DNA of 64,000 bases, taken from positions 1-64,000 of the forward strand of contig JBBQRG010000001.1 of the NCBI GenBank assembly GCA_038215095.1. Direction: 5' to 3'. Positions within the stretch are counted from its first letter, which is position 1. Every line of letters starts with the position of its first letter. This DNA is from DATACN01 sp038215095 (GTDB lineage: Bacteria; Actinomycetota; Thermoleophilia; Solirubrobacterales; Thermoleophilaceae). This document shows, in pieces, positions 48,553 through 56,509 of this stretch. Below the pieces are notes generated by a model, which made no database searches, was not told where the DNA came from, and saw nothing but the letters and a program-made list of their open reading frames with translations. A program made the translations under genes and the position numbers.

Positions 48553-49433
48553 CCCGCAGCTTCGTCCTGCTGGCGAACCCCGCCTCGGGCGGCGGGAGGG
48601 CGCTGAAGGCACTCCCGGCGGTGATGGCCGAGCTCGACGCGCTCGGCGCCTCCCACCGGACGGTGACGACGCGCAGCAGCGACCACGCAGCCGAGGAGGC
48701 GGCGAAGGCCGCCGCAGAGGGCGACGCCGTGGCGGCGCTGGGCGGCGACGGGCTGCTCCGGCCGATCGCCGGCGCGCTCAAGAACAGCGAGGCCCCGCTG
48801 GCGCTGATCCCCTGCGGGCGCGGCAACGACTTCGCCCGCGTCCTGGGCGTGCCCAAGGACCCGGCGCGCGCCGCCCGGCTGGCCGTGGAGGGGAGCGAGC
48901 GACTGCTCGACGTTGCAACCGTCGACGGCAGCCCGTACGTGGGCATCGCCAGCCTGGGCTTCGACTCCGATGCCAACCGGATCGCCAACGAGGCGAAGCT
49001 GGTGAAGGGCGACGCGGTCTACCTCTACGCCGCGCTGCGCGCGCTGGCGACCTGGAAGCCTGCCGCCTTCACGGTGACAGTCGACGGTGAGCGCCACGAG
49101 GTGAGCGGCTACTCGGTGGCCGTGGGGAACTCGCGCACCTACGGCGGCGGCATGATGCTTCTCCCCCAGGCCGAGCTCGACGACGGGAAGCTCGACGTGG
49201 TGATGACCGCGCCCTCGTCCAAGCTTGCCAGCTTGCGCCTGCTGTCCCAGGTCTTAAAGGGGGCGCACGTCGACTCCCCCTACGTCACCTTCGCGCGCGG
49301 CTCGCGGGTGGACGTGCACTCCGACCGGCCCTTCACCGTCTACGCCGACGGCGACCCGATCGGCGCCACGCCCGCGACAATGCGCGTCGAGGCGCGCTGC
49401 CTGCGGGTGATCGTGCCCGCGGCGGCAAGCTGA
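48549..49433 (+). CDS. Diacylglycerol/lipid kinase (YegS/DgkB family)
   Basis: 294 residues. The nucleotide motif is VAALGGDGLL (GGDG), preceded by LLANPASGGGRALKAL and followed by LIPCGRGNDFARVLGVP, the canonical DAGK catalytic signature. It phosphorylates diacylglycerol or a related lipid, recycling it toward phosphatidate and CdsA. The GTG start overlaps the amidotransferase stop. The stop TGA overlaps the ATG of murT. Confidence 0.92.
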   Translation: MTRSFVLLANPASGGGRALKALPAVMAELDALGASHRTVTTRSSDHAAEEAAKAAAEGDAVAALGGDGLLRPIAGALKNSEAPLALIPCGRGNDFARVLGVPKDPARAARLAVEGSERLLDVATVDGSPYVGIASLGFDSDANRIANEAKLVKGDAVYLYAALRALATWKPAAFTVTVDGERHEVSGYSVAVGNSRTYGGGMMLLPQAELDDGKLDVVMTAPSSKLASLRLLSQVLKGAHVDSPYVTFARGSRVDVHSDRPFTVYADGDPIGATPATMRVEARCLRVIVPAAAS

Positions 49434-50788
49434 TGTTCCGCCTCGCGCGCGCCTTGGCGCGCCTGGCGCGCTCGGCCAGCCGCCGCCTGGGCAGAAGCGG
49501 CGGCACCACGGCGCCCGGCAGGGTGCTGCTGCGCGTCGCGCCGGACGCCCTGGAACGCATGGCCGGGCGGCTCGAGCGCGGCTCGGTGCTGGTGTCCGCG
49601 ACCAACGGCAAGACCACCACCTCGGCGATGCTGGCCGGGGCGCTCGAGCGCGACGGCCGCCGCGTGGTGCACAACCGGGCGGGCTCGAACATGGGCTGGG
49701 GCGTGGCCACTGCGCTACTCGACGCGGGCGAGGAGCCGGACCAGCTCGGCCTGTTCGAGGTCGACGAGGCCTGGCTGCCGCGCGTGGCGGAGGCGGTCAA
49801 GCCCGACCTCTACCTGCTGGCGAACCTGTTCCGCGACCAGCTCGACCGCTACGGCGAGCTGGAGCTGCTGGCCGACCGCTGGGCCCATCTGGTGGCCGCG
49901 CACGAGGGCCAGGCGCGCTTCGTGCTGAACGCCGACGACCCGCTGGTGGCCGACCTGGGCCGCGGCCGCGAGGGCGTGACCTACTTCGGCCTCGAGGACG
50001 ACTCGCAGACGCTGCCGGCGCTCCAGCACGCCGCGGACTCCAAGCACTGCCGCAACTGCGGCCACCCCTACGACTACGAGGCCGTCTACCTGGGCCACCT
50101 GGGCCGCTACCGCTGCCCCAACTGCGGCCGCGCGCGGCCCGAGCCGTCGGTCGCCGCCACCGAGGTGAGGCTGGAGGGCATGAGCGGCTCGCGCGTTCGC
50201 ATGCGCACGCGGGAGGGCGAGCTGTCGGTGCGGCTGCCCATTCCCGGCCTCTACAACGTCTACAACGCCGTCGCGGCCGTCGCCACGGCGCTGGAGCTCG
50301 GCGTGCCGCTGCAGACGATCGGCGCGGCGCTCGAGGGCTTCGCCGGCTCGTTCGGACGCGTGGAGACGATCCAGGTGGGCGGCCGGGCGCTGTCGATCCT
50401 GCTGGTGAAGAACCCCACCGGGGCGAACGAGGTGCTGCGCACGCTGACCCTGGAGGACGGCGAGCTCGACCTCTGGCTTGCGCTGAACGACAACACCGCC
50501 GACGGCCGCGACGTGTCCTGGATCTGGGACGCCGACTTCGAGCTGCTTGCCGGACGCGTGCGGCGCGCGACCTGCTCGGGCACGCGCGCCGAGGAGATGG
50601 CGCTGCGGTTGAAGTACGCCGGTGTGGAGGCCGAGCTCGCCGTGGACCGCGACCTCGGCCGCTCGCTTGACAGCGCCATTGAAGGCGCCGCGTCCGAGCA
50701 CGTGTATGCCCTGCCCACCTACACGGCCCTGATCGACCTGCGCGACCTGCTGGCGCGCCGCGGACTGGCCAAGCGGTGGTCGGAATGA
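49433..50788 (+). CDS. murT: Lipid II isoglutaminyl synthase, MurT subunit
   Basis: Mur-ligase-like ATPase of 451 residues that, with GatD, amidates the D-Glu of lipid II. The P-loop is SATNGKTTTSAMLAG, and the Mur acidic motif is LFEVDEAWLP. A zinc ribbon insert is present (CRNCG, then CPNCG; about residues 204-225), a hallmark of MurT, as is the C-terminal DUF1727 region with KNPTGANEVLRTL. ATG 49433 overlaps the kinase stop; its stop overlaps the methyltransferase ATG (ATGA). Confidence 0.95.
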   Translation: MFRLARALARLARSASRRLGRSGGTTAPGRVLLRVAPDALERMAGRLERGSVLVSATNGKTTTSAMLAGALERDGRRVVHNRAGSNMGWGVATALLDAGEEPDQLGLFEVDEAWLPRVAEAVKPDLYLLANLFRDQLDRYGELELLADRWAHLVAAHEGQARFVLNADDPLVADLGRGREGVTYFGLEDDSQTLPALQHAADSKHCRNCGHPYDYEAVYLGHLGRYRCPNCGRARPEPSVAATEVRLEGMSGSRVRMRTREGELSVRLPIPGLYNVYNAVAAVATALELGVPLQTIGAALEGFAGSFGRVETIQVGGRALSILLVKNPTGANEVLRTLTLEDGELDLWLALNDNTADGRDVSWIWDADFELLAGRVRRATCSGTRAEEMALRLKYAGVEAELAVDRDLGRSLDSAIEGAASEHVYALPTYTALIDLRDLLARRGLAKRWSE

Positions 50789-51516
50789 AGGCGGGAGCCG
50801 TGGCCTGGCACGACGTGGAGTGCGCCTCCTACGAGGCCGACCTGCCGCTCTGGCGCCAGCTCGCCGCCGAGGCGGCCGGCCCGGTGCTGGACGTCGGCTG
50901 CGGCACCGGGCGGGTGGCGCTCGACCTGGCCGGGCAGGGGCACACCGTGACCGGGCTCGACTCCGACGCGGAGCTCGTGGCCGAGCTCTCGCGGCGCGCC
51001 CGCGGCGCCGGCATGCGCGTGGACGCCGTGTGCGGCGACGCGCGCTCGTTCTCCCTGCCGAAGCGCTTCGCGCTTGCAATCGCGCCCATGCAGGTGATCC
51101 AGCTGATGGGCGGCGCGGACGGGCGGCGCGGCGCGCTGGGCCGCATGGGCGAGCACCTGGAGCCCGGCGGGCGCGCGGCCATTGCTCTGGCGGACCCGTT
51201 CGAGGCAGTCGCGCCCGAGGACTCCCTGCCGCCGCTGCCCGACGTCCGCGAGGAGGGCGGCTGGGTGCTCTCCAGCCAGCCGGTTGCAGTGCGCCCGGAC
51301 GACGGCGGCGTGGCGGTGGAGCGCCTGCGCCAGCTCGTCTCGCCCGGCGGCGAGCTGTCGGAGGAGCTCTACAGCGTGCATCTGGACGGCGTCTCGCCCG
51401 CCGAGCTCGAGGACGAGGCACGCTCGGTGGGCATGGAGCCCGCCGGGCAGCTGGAGGTCGCCCCCACTCCCGACCACGTGGGCAGCGCCGTGGTGCTGTT
51501 CGAGGCGCCGCGATGA
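50785..51516 (+). CDS. SAM-dependent class I methyltransferase
   Basis: 243 residues. SAM motif I is VLDVGCGTGRVALDLA, followed by LDSDAELV and VCGDARSFSLP. The substrate is unknown. It is inserted between murT and gatD with stop/start overlaps on both sides (ATGA at 50785 and 51513), so it is coexpressed with lipid II amidation. A cell-wall substrate is a reasonable guess. Start ATG 50785; an in-frame GTG at 50776 is possible. Confidence 0.88.
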   Translation: MKAGAVAWHDVECASYEADLPLWRQLAAEAAGPVLDVGCGTGRVALDLAGQGHTVTGLDSDAELVAELSRRARGAGMRVDAVCGDARSFSLPKRFALAIAPMQVIQLMGGADGRRGALGRMGEHLEPGGRAAIALADPFEAVAPEDSLPPLPDVREEGGWVLSSQPVAVRPDDGGVAVERLRQLVSPGGELSEELYSVHLDGVSPAELEDEARSVGMEPAGQLEVAPTPDHVGSAVVLFEAPR

Positions 51517-52238
51517 GCCGGCCCACACTGCGCGTCTGCGCGCTCTACCCCGAGCTCATGAACATCTACGCCGACCGCGGCAACATCGCCGTGCTGCGGG
51601 CGCGCTGCGAGTGGCGCGGGCTGGGCTTCGAGTTGAGCTCGTCGAGCCTGGGCCAGCCGCTCGACCAGTCGGCCCACGACCTGTTCTACATCGGCGGCGG
51701 CCAGGATCGCGACCAGATCGCGGTGGCCGAGGACATGGCGGCCACCAAGCGCGACGCCCTGCACGAGGCCGCGGAGCGCGACGCCGTGGTGCTGGCCGTT
51801 TGCGGCGGCTACCAGCTGCTGGGCCACAGCTACCAACTTGGCGACGAGGAGCTTCCGGGCGTGGGCATCGTGGACCTGCGCACGGTGCGCGAGGCGGGCG
51901 AGCGCCTGATCGGCAACTGCGCCATCGAGGCCGACCTCGGCACCGGCCCGCGGCTGATCGCCGGCTTCGAGAACCACGGCGGTCGCACCTACCTCGGCTC
52001 GAACGAGCAGCCGCTCGGGCGCGTGCTGAAGGGTCACGGGAACAACGACAGGGACGGCTTCGAGGGCGTGCACCGCCGCAACGTGATCGGCACCTACCTC
52101 CACGGCCCGCTGCTGCCGAAGAACGTCTGGCTTGCCGACCGCCTGATCGAGCTCGCGCTGGGCCTGGAGCTCGAGCCGCTCGACGACGCGATGGAGGACG
52201 CCGCGCACGACTCGGCGCGGCGGGCGGCGGGCGTCTAG
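51513..52238 (+). CDS. gatD: Lipid II isoglutaminyl synthase, glutaminase subunit GatD
   Basis: 241 residues of the CobB/CobQ-like class I amidotransferase fold. The nucleophile is in LAVCGGYQLLGHSYQ and the histidine in GTYLHGPLLPKN. The opening LRVCALYPELMNIYADRGNI is typical of GatD. It supplies ammonia from glutamine to MurT. ATG 51513 overlaps the methyltransferase stop. Confidence 0.95.
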   Translation: MSRPTLRVCALYPELMNIYADRGNIAVLRARCEWRGLGFELSSSSLGQPLDQSAHDLFYIGGGQDRDQIAVAEDMAATKRDALHEAAERDAVVLAVCGGYQLLGHSYQLGDEELPGVGIVDLRTVREAGERLIGNCAIEADLGTGPRLIAGFENHGGRTYLGSNEQPLGRVLKGHGNNDRDGFEGVHRRNVIGTYLHGPLLPKNVWLADRLIELALGLELEPLDDAMEDAAHDSARRAAGV

Positions 52239-52241
52239 GGT
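52236..52241 (+). promoter_or_regulatory. Putative -10 box of the epimerase gene, on the gatD stop codon
   Basis: TAGGGT, 8 nt before GTG 52250; TAG is the gatD stop. Confidence 0.45.
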
Positions 52242-52249
52242 CCGTTGCC

Positions 52250-53224
52250 GTGGAGGTCTTCCTCACAGGAGGCTCGGGCTTCATCGGGCAGGCCCTGATC
52301 CGGCGCCTCGTGGAGCGGGGTGACCGCGTACGCGCCCTGGCGCGCTCCGACGACGCGGCCGCCAAGGTGACCGACGCCGGCGCCGAGCCGGTGCGCGGCG
52401 ACCTCGACGACGTGGCCGCGATGCGCGAGGGCGCCGCGGGCTGCGAGCTGGCCTTCCACGCGGCGGCGAGGCTCGGCGAATGGGGCCCCTGGGAGGAGTT
52501 CGAGCGCATCAATGTGCAGGGCACGCGCAACGTGCTCGACGCCTGCCGCGACTCCGGCGTGCGCCGCTTCGTGCACGTGGGCACCGAGGCGGCCGTCATC
52601 GCCGGCGACCCGCTCCACGACGCCGACGAGCGCGTCGCCCTGCGGCCCGACTCGAAGGCCTACTACTGCGCCTCGAAGGCGATGGCCGAACAGCTTGTGA
52701 GAGACGCCGCGCACGGAAGCCTCGAGACCGTGGCCGTGCGGCCGCGCTTCGTCTGGGGCCGCGGCGACACCACGCTGCTCCCCACGATGGCCGAGCTCGT
52801 CCGGCGCGGACGCTTCGCCTGGGTCGGTGGCGGCGGCCAGCTGACCTCCGTGACCCACGTGGACAACGTGATCGAGGGCCTGCTGGCGGGCGCCGAGCGC
52901 GGCCGGCCGGGCGAGGCCTACTTCGTGACCGACGGCGAGCCGGTGGTGTTCCGCGAGTTCGTGACCCGGTTGCTGGCCACCCAAGGCGTCGAGGCTCCCT
53001 CCAAGACGCTGCCGCTGCCCGTGGCGAAGGCCGCCGCGGCCGCCTGCGAGACGCTCTGGCGGCGGCTGCCGCTGAAGGGCGAGCCGCCTGTCACCCGCAC
53101 CGCCATCTGGCTATCGGCGCTCGAGGTGACGCTCGACATCTCGAAGGCCCGCACTGAGCTCGGCTACGAGCCGCGTGTGTCGATGGACGAGGGCCTCGCG
53201 CAGCTCGAGGCCGAGGCGGCCTAG
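52250..53224 (+). CDS. NAD-dependent epimerase/dehydratase (extended SDR, 3-beta-HSD-like)
   Basis: 324 residues. The nucleotide loop is FLTGGSGFIGQAL at the N terminus, and the active-site tyrosine/lysine are in AYYCASKAMAEQL. The FVWGRGDTTLLP segment is typical of 3-beta-hydroxysteroid or sterol dehydrogenase-like SDRs. The substrate is unknown. A paralogue lies at 55395-56369 (FLTGGTGFIGAHV). Confidence 0.87.
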   Translation: MEVFLTGGSGFIGQALIRRLVERGDRVRALARSDDAAAKVTDAGAEPVRGDLDDVAAMREGAAGCELAFHAAARLGEWGPWEEFERINVQGTRNVLDACRDSGVRRFVHVGTEAAVIAGDPLHDADERVALRPDSKAYYCASKAMAEQLVRDAAHGSLETVAVRPRFVWGRGDTTLLPTMAELVRRGRFAWVGGGGQLTSVTHVDNVIEGLLAGAERGRPGEAYFVTDGEPVVFREFVTRLLATQGVEAPSKTLPLPVAKAAAAACETLWRRLPLKGEPPVTRTAIWLSALEVTLDISKARTELGYEPRVSMDEGLAQLEAEAA

Positions 53225-53225
53225 C

Positions 53226-53579
53226 TCAGCCTTCGCCGAGCGCGGCGTTGCTCGCGGACTCGCGGTCCGGGCGCACGTTCAGCGTGCCCAGCATGTCCGT
53301 GATCTCGAATACGCGGTGCACCGGGCCGTCCGCGCACACCACCGCGAAGCCCTGATCGCGGCGCGCGAGCCGCCGGTGGGCGTTCAGGAGCAGGGCGAGC
53401 CCCGTGGAGTCCATGAACTCCACGGCGGAGAGGTCCACGATGACCGGGCGGTCGCAGTCGCCCACCGCCTCATTGAGGCCGGAGATCAGTCGCGAGGCGG
53501 ACGCGATGTCGATTTCCCCACTGACTTCGAGGATCTCGACCGGCCCGGAGGAGTTCCGTTCCATGGACAGTTGCTGCAT
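53226..53579 (-). CDS. STAS-domain anti-sigma factor antagonist
   Basis: 117 residues of the STAS fold: EILEVSGEIDIASASRL, then VIVDLSAVEFMDSTGLALLL. The serine of DSTGL is the expected phosphorylation site that toggles binding to an anti-sigma kinase. No cognate kinase or sigma gene lies beside it. Start ATG 53579, with TAGGGT (53589-53594) 9 nt upstream; ATG 53564 is an alternative. Confidence 0.9.
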   Translation of the reverse strand: MQQLSMERNSSGPVEILEVSGEIDIASASRLISGLNEAVGDCDRPVIVDLSAVEFMDSTGLALLLNAHRRLARRDQGFAVVCADGPVHRVFEITDMLGTLNVRPDRESASNAALGEG

Positions 53580-53588
53580 CCGTGCGCG

Positions 53589-53594
53589 ACCCTA
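53589..53594 (-). promoter_or_regulatory. Putative -10 box of the STAS gene
   Basis: TAGGGT on the minus strand, 9 nt before ATG 53579. Confidence 0.45.
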
Positions 53595-53610
53595 ACCGAT
53601 CCTACGTAAT

Positions 53611-54042
53611 TCAGCGACCCGTGGACCCGAATCCGCCTGCACCGCGCGCGGTCTCGCCGAGCTCGGCGGACTCGACGAGCTCGGGGGTCGCGACCGCCAC
53701 CACGAGCAGCTGGGCGATGCGGTCGCCCGGCCGCACCTCGAAGGGCTCCCTGGGATCGGTGTTGAGGAGCAGCACCTTGAGCTCCCCGCGATAGCCCGAG
53801 TCGATGATCCCGGGCGCGTTCACCACGCCGATGCCGTGGCGCAGGGCCACCCCCGAGCGCGGCACCACGAGCCCGGCATGGCCGTCCGGGATGGCAACCG
53901 CGATGCCGGTGCCCACCGCCGCGCGCTCGCCCGGGCCGAGGGTCACCGCCTCGGCTGCGTGCAGGTCGTACCCGGCGTCGCCCTCGTGTGCCTGGGCCGG
54001 GGCCAGTGCGCCCTCGGTCAGCCGCGCGAACGCCAGCTTCAT
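53611..54042 (-). CDS. dut: dUTP diphosphatase
   Basis: 143 residues of the trimeric dUTPase family. The five motifs are in order: HEGDAGYDLHA, PRSGVALRHG, GIIDSGYRGE, RPGDRIAQLLV and the C-terminal RGAGGFGSTGR that closes the active site. It removes dUTP and supplies dUMP. ATG 54042 overlaps the hflX stop (ATGA). Confidence 0.95.
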   Translation of the reverse strand: MKLAFARLTEGALAPAQAHEGDAGYDLHAAEAVTLGPGERAAVGTGIAVAIPDGHAGLVVPRSGVALRHGIGVVNAPGIIDSGYRGELKVLLLNTDPREPFEVRPGDRIAQLLVVAVATPELVESAELGETARGAGGFGSTGR

Positions 54043-55328
54043 CCGCCGGCGTGGCCGTTCTGCGAGAAACGCTCGAAGCGCGGCGCGGCCGCGACCGGCA
54101 CGCGGGCGCGGACCCGCACTCCGTCGGCCGTGTCCTCGCGCTCCAGCTCGCCCGCCAGGCGGTGCAGCTCGGACAGGCTGCCGCCGTCCTCGTACGGCAC
54201 GAGCAGGTCCATCGTCTGCAGGCTGCTCAGGAAGCGGGCTTCGATTGCCTCGTTCAGGTCGTCGAGCCCCTCCCCCGTCACGCCCGAGACCTGGATCGCG
54301 CGCGGGAAGCGGAAGCCCAGCTCGCGGCGGCGGTCCGCGTCGAGCAGATCCACCTTGTTCAGCGCCAGCAGCCGCGGGCGCTCGCCGGCTCCCACCTCAG
54401 AGAGCACGTCCTCGACCGCGCCGATCATCCCGTGCAGCTCCGGCTCCGGCGCCGAGGCGTCGGCCACGTGCACGATCAGGTCCGCGCCCATGGCCTCCTC
54501 GAGCGTGGCCGAGAAGGCGTCCACGAGCGCGTGGGGCAGCTTGCGGATGAAGCCGACGGTGTCGGTGAGCAGGTAGCTGCGTCCCGCGATCTCGAAGTTG
54601 CGCGTGGTGGGGTCGAGCGTGTGGAACAGGCGCTCTCGCACGCCCACGTCGGAGCCGGTGATGGCGTTCAGCAGGGTCGACTTGCCGGCGTTCGTGTAGC
54701 CCGCCAGCGCGACCGTGGGCAGGCCGGCGCGCTCGCGCTCGCGGCGCATCGTCGAGCGGCTGCCCTTGGTCTGCTCCAGGCGCCGGCGCAGCGCGGAGAT
54801 GCGGTCGCGCGCCAGGCGGCGGTCGGTCTCGATCTGCGACTCGCCCGGGCCTCTCGTGCCGATGCCGCCGTCCATTCGCCCGGCGCCGAGCCGCTCGAGG
54901 TGGGTCCAGAGGCCGCGCATGCGCGCGAGGTTGTACTCGAGCTGGGCAAGCTCCACCTGCAGCTTGCCCTCCGCCGAGCTGGCGTGCTCGGCGAAGATGT
55001 CGAGGATGATCGCCGTGCGGTCGATCACGGGCACGCCGAGCGCCTCCTCGAGGTTGCGCTCCTGGCGCGGCTTCAGCTCGTCGTCGACGGCCACGAGGTT
55101 CGCGTCGGCCTCGGTCAGCGCCTGCTTCAGCTCCGCCAGCTTGCCCTTGCCGAGATAGCGGTCGGGGTCCGGTGCCGGCCGCTTCTGGGTCAGCTCCCCC
55201 GCCACGGCCACCCCCGCGGTGCGCAACAGCTCGCGCAGCTCCGCGAGGTCGGCTTCGTCGGGCCCCGCTGCGATCAGAAAAGCGCGTTGCCGCGCCCGCG
55301 CGTTGCGAATGCCCTCGCCGTATTCCAC
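54039..55328 (-). CDS. hflX: GTPase HflX
   Basis: 429 residues. The N-terminal HflX domain has RYLGKGKLAELKQAL and VAVDDELKPRQERNLEEALGVPVIDRT. The G domain has ALAGYTNAGKSTLLNAITG (G1), TDTVGF (G3) and LNKVDLL (G4). HflX binds the 50S subunit and rescues stalled ribosomes. The frame is open far upstream. GTG 55328 was chosen because TACACT sits 7 nt before it and the family begins nearby. Confidence 0.93.
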   Translation of the reverse strand: MEYGEGIRNARARQRAFLIAAGPDEADLAELRELLRTAGVAVAGELTQKRPAPDPDRYLGKGKLAELKQALTEADANLVAVDDELKPRQERNLEEALGVPVIDRTAIILDIFAEHASSAEGKLQVELAQLEYNLARMRGLWTHLERLGAGRMDGGIGTRGPGESQIETDRRLARDRISALRRRLEQTKGSRSTMRRERERAGLPTVALAGYTNAGKSTLLNAITGSDVGVRERLFHTLDPTTRNFEIAGRSYLLTDTVGFIRKLPHALVDAFSATLEEAMGADLIVHVADASAPEPELHGMIGAVEDVLSEVGAGERPRLLALNKVDLLDADRRRELGFRFPRAIQVSGVTGEGLDDLNEAIEARFLSSLQTMDLLVPYEDGGSLSELHRLAGELEREDTADGVRVRARVPVAAAPRFERFSQNGHAGG

Positions 55329-55335
55329 CTCCCCA

Positions 55336-55341
55336 AGTGTA
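55336..55341 (-). promoter_or_regulatory. Putative -10 box of hflX
   Basis: TACACT on the minus strand, 7 nt before GTG 55328. Confidence 0.45.
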
Positions 55342-55350
55342 AGGACGTCG

Positions 55351-55379
55351 TGCGCACTCGGCCGAGCCGAGTGCTTCGC
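55351..55379. repeat. REP-like palindrome, divergent copy
   Basis: GCACTCGGC (55354-55362), loop CGA, GCCGAGTGC (55366-55374). It is the same element as at 39173 and 56372-56509, with two base pairs changed on both arms so that pairing is kept. It lies between hflX and the divergent epimerase gene. Confidence 0.75.
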
Positions 55380-55382
55380 AGA

Positions 55383-55388
55383 TAGGCT
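55383..55388 (+). promoter_or_regulatory. Putative -10 box of the epimerase gene at 55395
   Basis: TAGGCT, 6 nt before GTG 55395; leaderless geometry. Confidence 0.5.
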
Positions 55389-55394
55389 CCGCCC

Positions 55395-56369
55395 GTGCGG
55401 GTCTTCCTCACCGGTGGCACGGGATTCATCGGCGCCCACGTGGCGCGCAAGCTGCGCGAGCGAGGTGACGACGTCGTGGCGCTGGCGCGCTCGCCCGAGA
55501 AGGCCGCAGCGCTGCGCGAGCTGGGCTGTGAGGTGGTCGAGGGCGACCTGTCGGACGCCGACGCGATCCGGCGCGGCCTCGAGGGCGCCGAGGCGGCCGT
55601 GCACGGCGCCGCCATCTACAAGGTCGGGATCCCGAAGTCGGACCGGCCCGCGATGTGGGAGACGAACGTCGAGGGCACCGAGAAGGTGCTCGACGCGGCG
55701 ATCGAGGCCCGCGTGCCGCGGATCGTCTACGTCTCCACCGTGAACGTGTTCGGCAACACCGACGGCAAGGTCGTGGACGAGGGCTACGAGCGCGACGAGT
55801 CGGACGGCTTCCTCTCCTATTACGACGAGACCAAGTACCGCTCGCACCAGATCGCGCGCGACCGGATCGCCAAGGGCGCCCCGATCGTGATCGTCCAGCC
55901 CGGCGGCGTCTACGGCCCGAACGACCACTCCGAGGTGGGCAAGATGGTCGAGGAGGCGAGCAAGGGCAAGCTGCGCATGAAGGCCTTTCCGGACCTGGGC
56001 CTGAACCTGGTGCACGTCGAGGACGTGGCCGACGGCGTGCTGCTGGCGCTCGACAAGGGCCGCATCGGCGAGTCCTACGTGCTCGGCGGGGAGCTCACCA
56101 CGATGGGCGACGCCGTGGACAGGGCGGCGGTCATGTCGGGGCAGAAGCCCACCAAGCTGACGCTGCCGCCGCTGCTGGCGAAGCTGTCGGCGCCGCTAGG
56201 CCCGGTGGTGGGCCCGATGATGGGCTTCCCGCCCAACCTCGGCGAGGCGATCAGCGCCTCCGACGGCGTGACCTACCTGGCCAAGGACGACAAGGCGCGC
56301 AGCGAGCTGGGCTACAGCCCGCGCGACCTCGACACGGGCCTGAAGCAGACGCTCGACGCCTCGAGCTAG
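55395..56369 (+). CDS. NAD-dependent epimerase/dehydratase (extended SDR)
   Basis: 324 residues. The N-terminal loop is VFLTGGTGFIGAHVARKL, with YVSTVNVFG and the active-site YDETKYRSHQIA. GGVYGPNDHSEVGKM is in the substrate half. It resembles dihydroflavonol-reductase-like SDRs of unknown substrate. Paralogue of the gene at 52250, with the same length. It is followed directly by the tandem palindromic repeats. Confidence 0.87.
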   Translation: MRVFLTGGTGFIGAHVARKLRERGDDVVALARSPEKAAALRELGCEVVEGDLSDADAIRRGLEGAEAAVHGAAIYKVGIPKSDRPAMWETNVEGTEKVLDAAIEARVPRIVYVSTVNVFGNTDGKVVDEGYERDESDGFLSYYDETKYRSHQIARDRIAKGAPIVIVQPGGVYGPNDHSEVGKMVEEASKGKLRMKAFPDLGLNLVHVEDVADGVLLALDKGRIGESYVLGGELTTMGDAVDRAAVMSGQKPTKLTLPPLLAKLSAPLGPVVGPMMGFPPNLGEAISASDGVTYLAKDDKARSELGYSPRDLDTGLKQTLDASS

Positions 56370-56371
56370 CG

Positions 56372-56509
56372 TGGTCGCTGCGCAGCCGGCCGAGCCGGCT
56401 GCTTGCGCGAACTACCGGGGTCGCTGCGCAGCCGGCCGAGCCGGCTGCTTGCGCGAACTACCGTGGTCGCTGCGCAGCCGGCCGAGCCGGCTGCTTGCGC
56501 GAACTACCG
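56372..56509. repeat. Three tandem 46-bp repeats with REP-like palindromes
   Basis: Units 56372-56417, 56418-56463 and 56464-56509 are identical except for the first base (T, G, T). Each contains GCAGCCGGC, loop CGA, GCCGGCTGC, followed by TTGCGCGAACTACCG. They fill the gap between the convergent stops of the epimerase and the DUF429 gene; the last unit includes the DUF429 stop codon. The 27-bp core also occurs at 39173. Probable bidirectional terminators or REP-type elements. Confidence 0.9.

Noticed and set aside
56372..56509. CRISPR array
   Set aside because: The three units are contiguous 46-bp copies with no unique spacers between them, and no cas gene is present.
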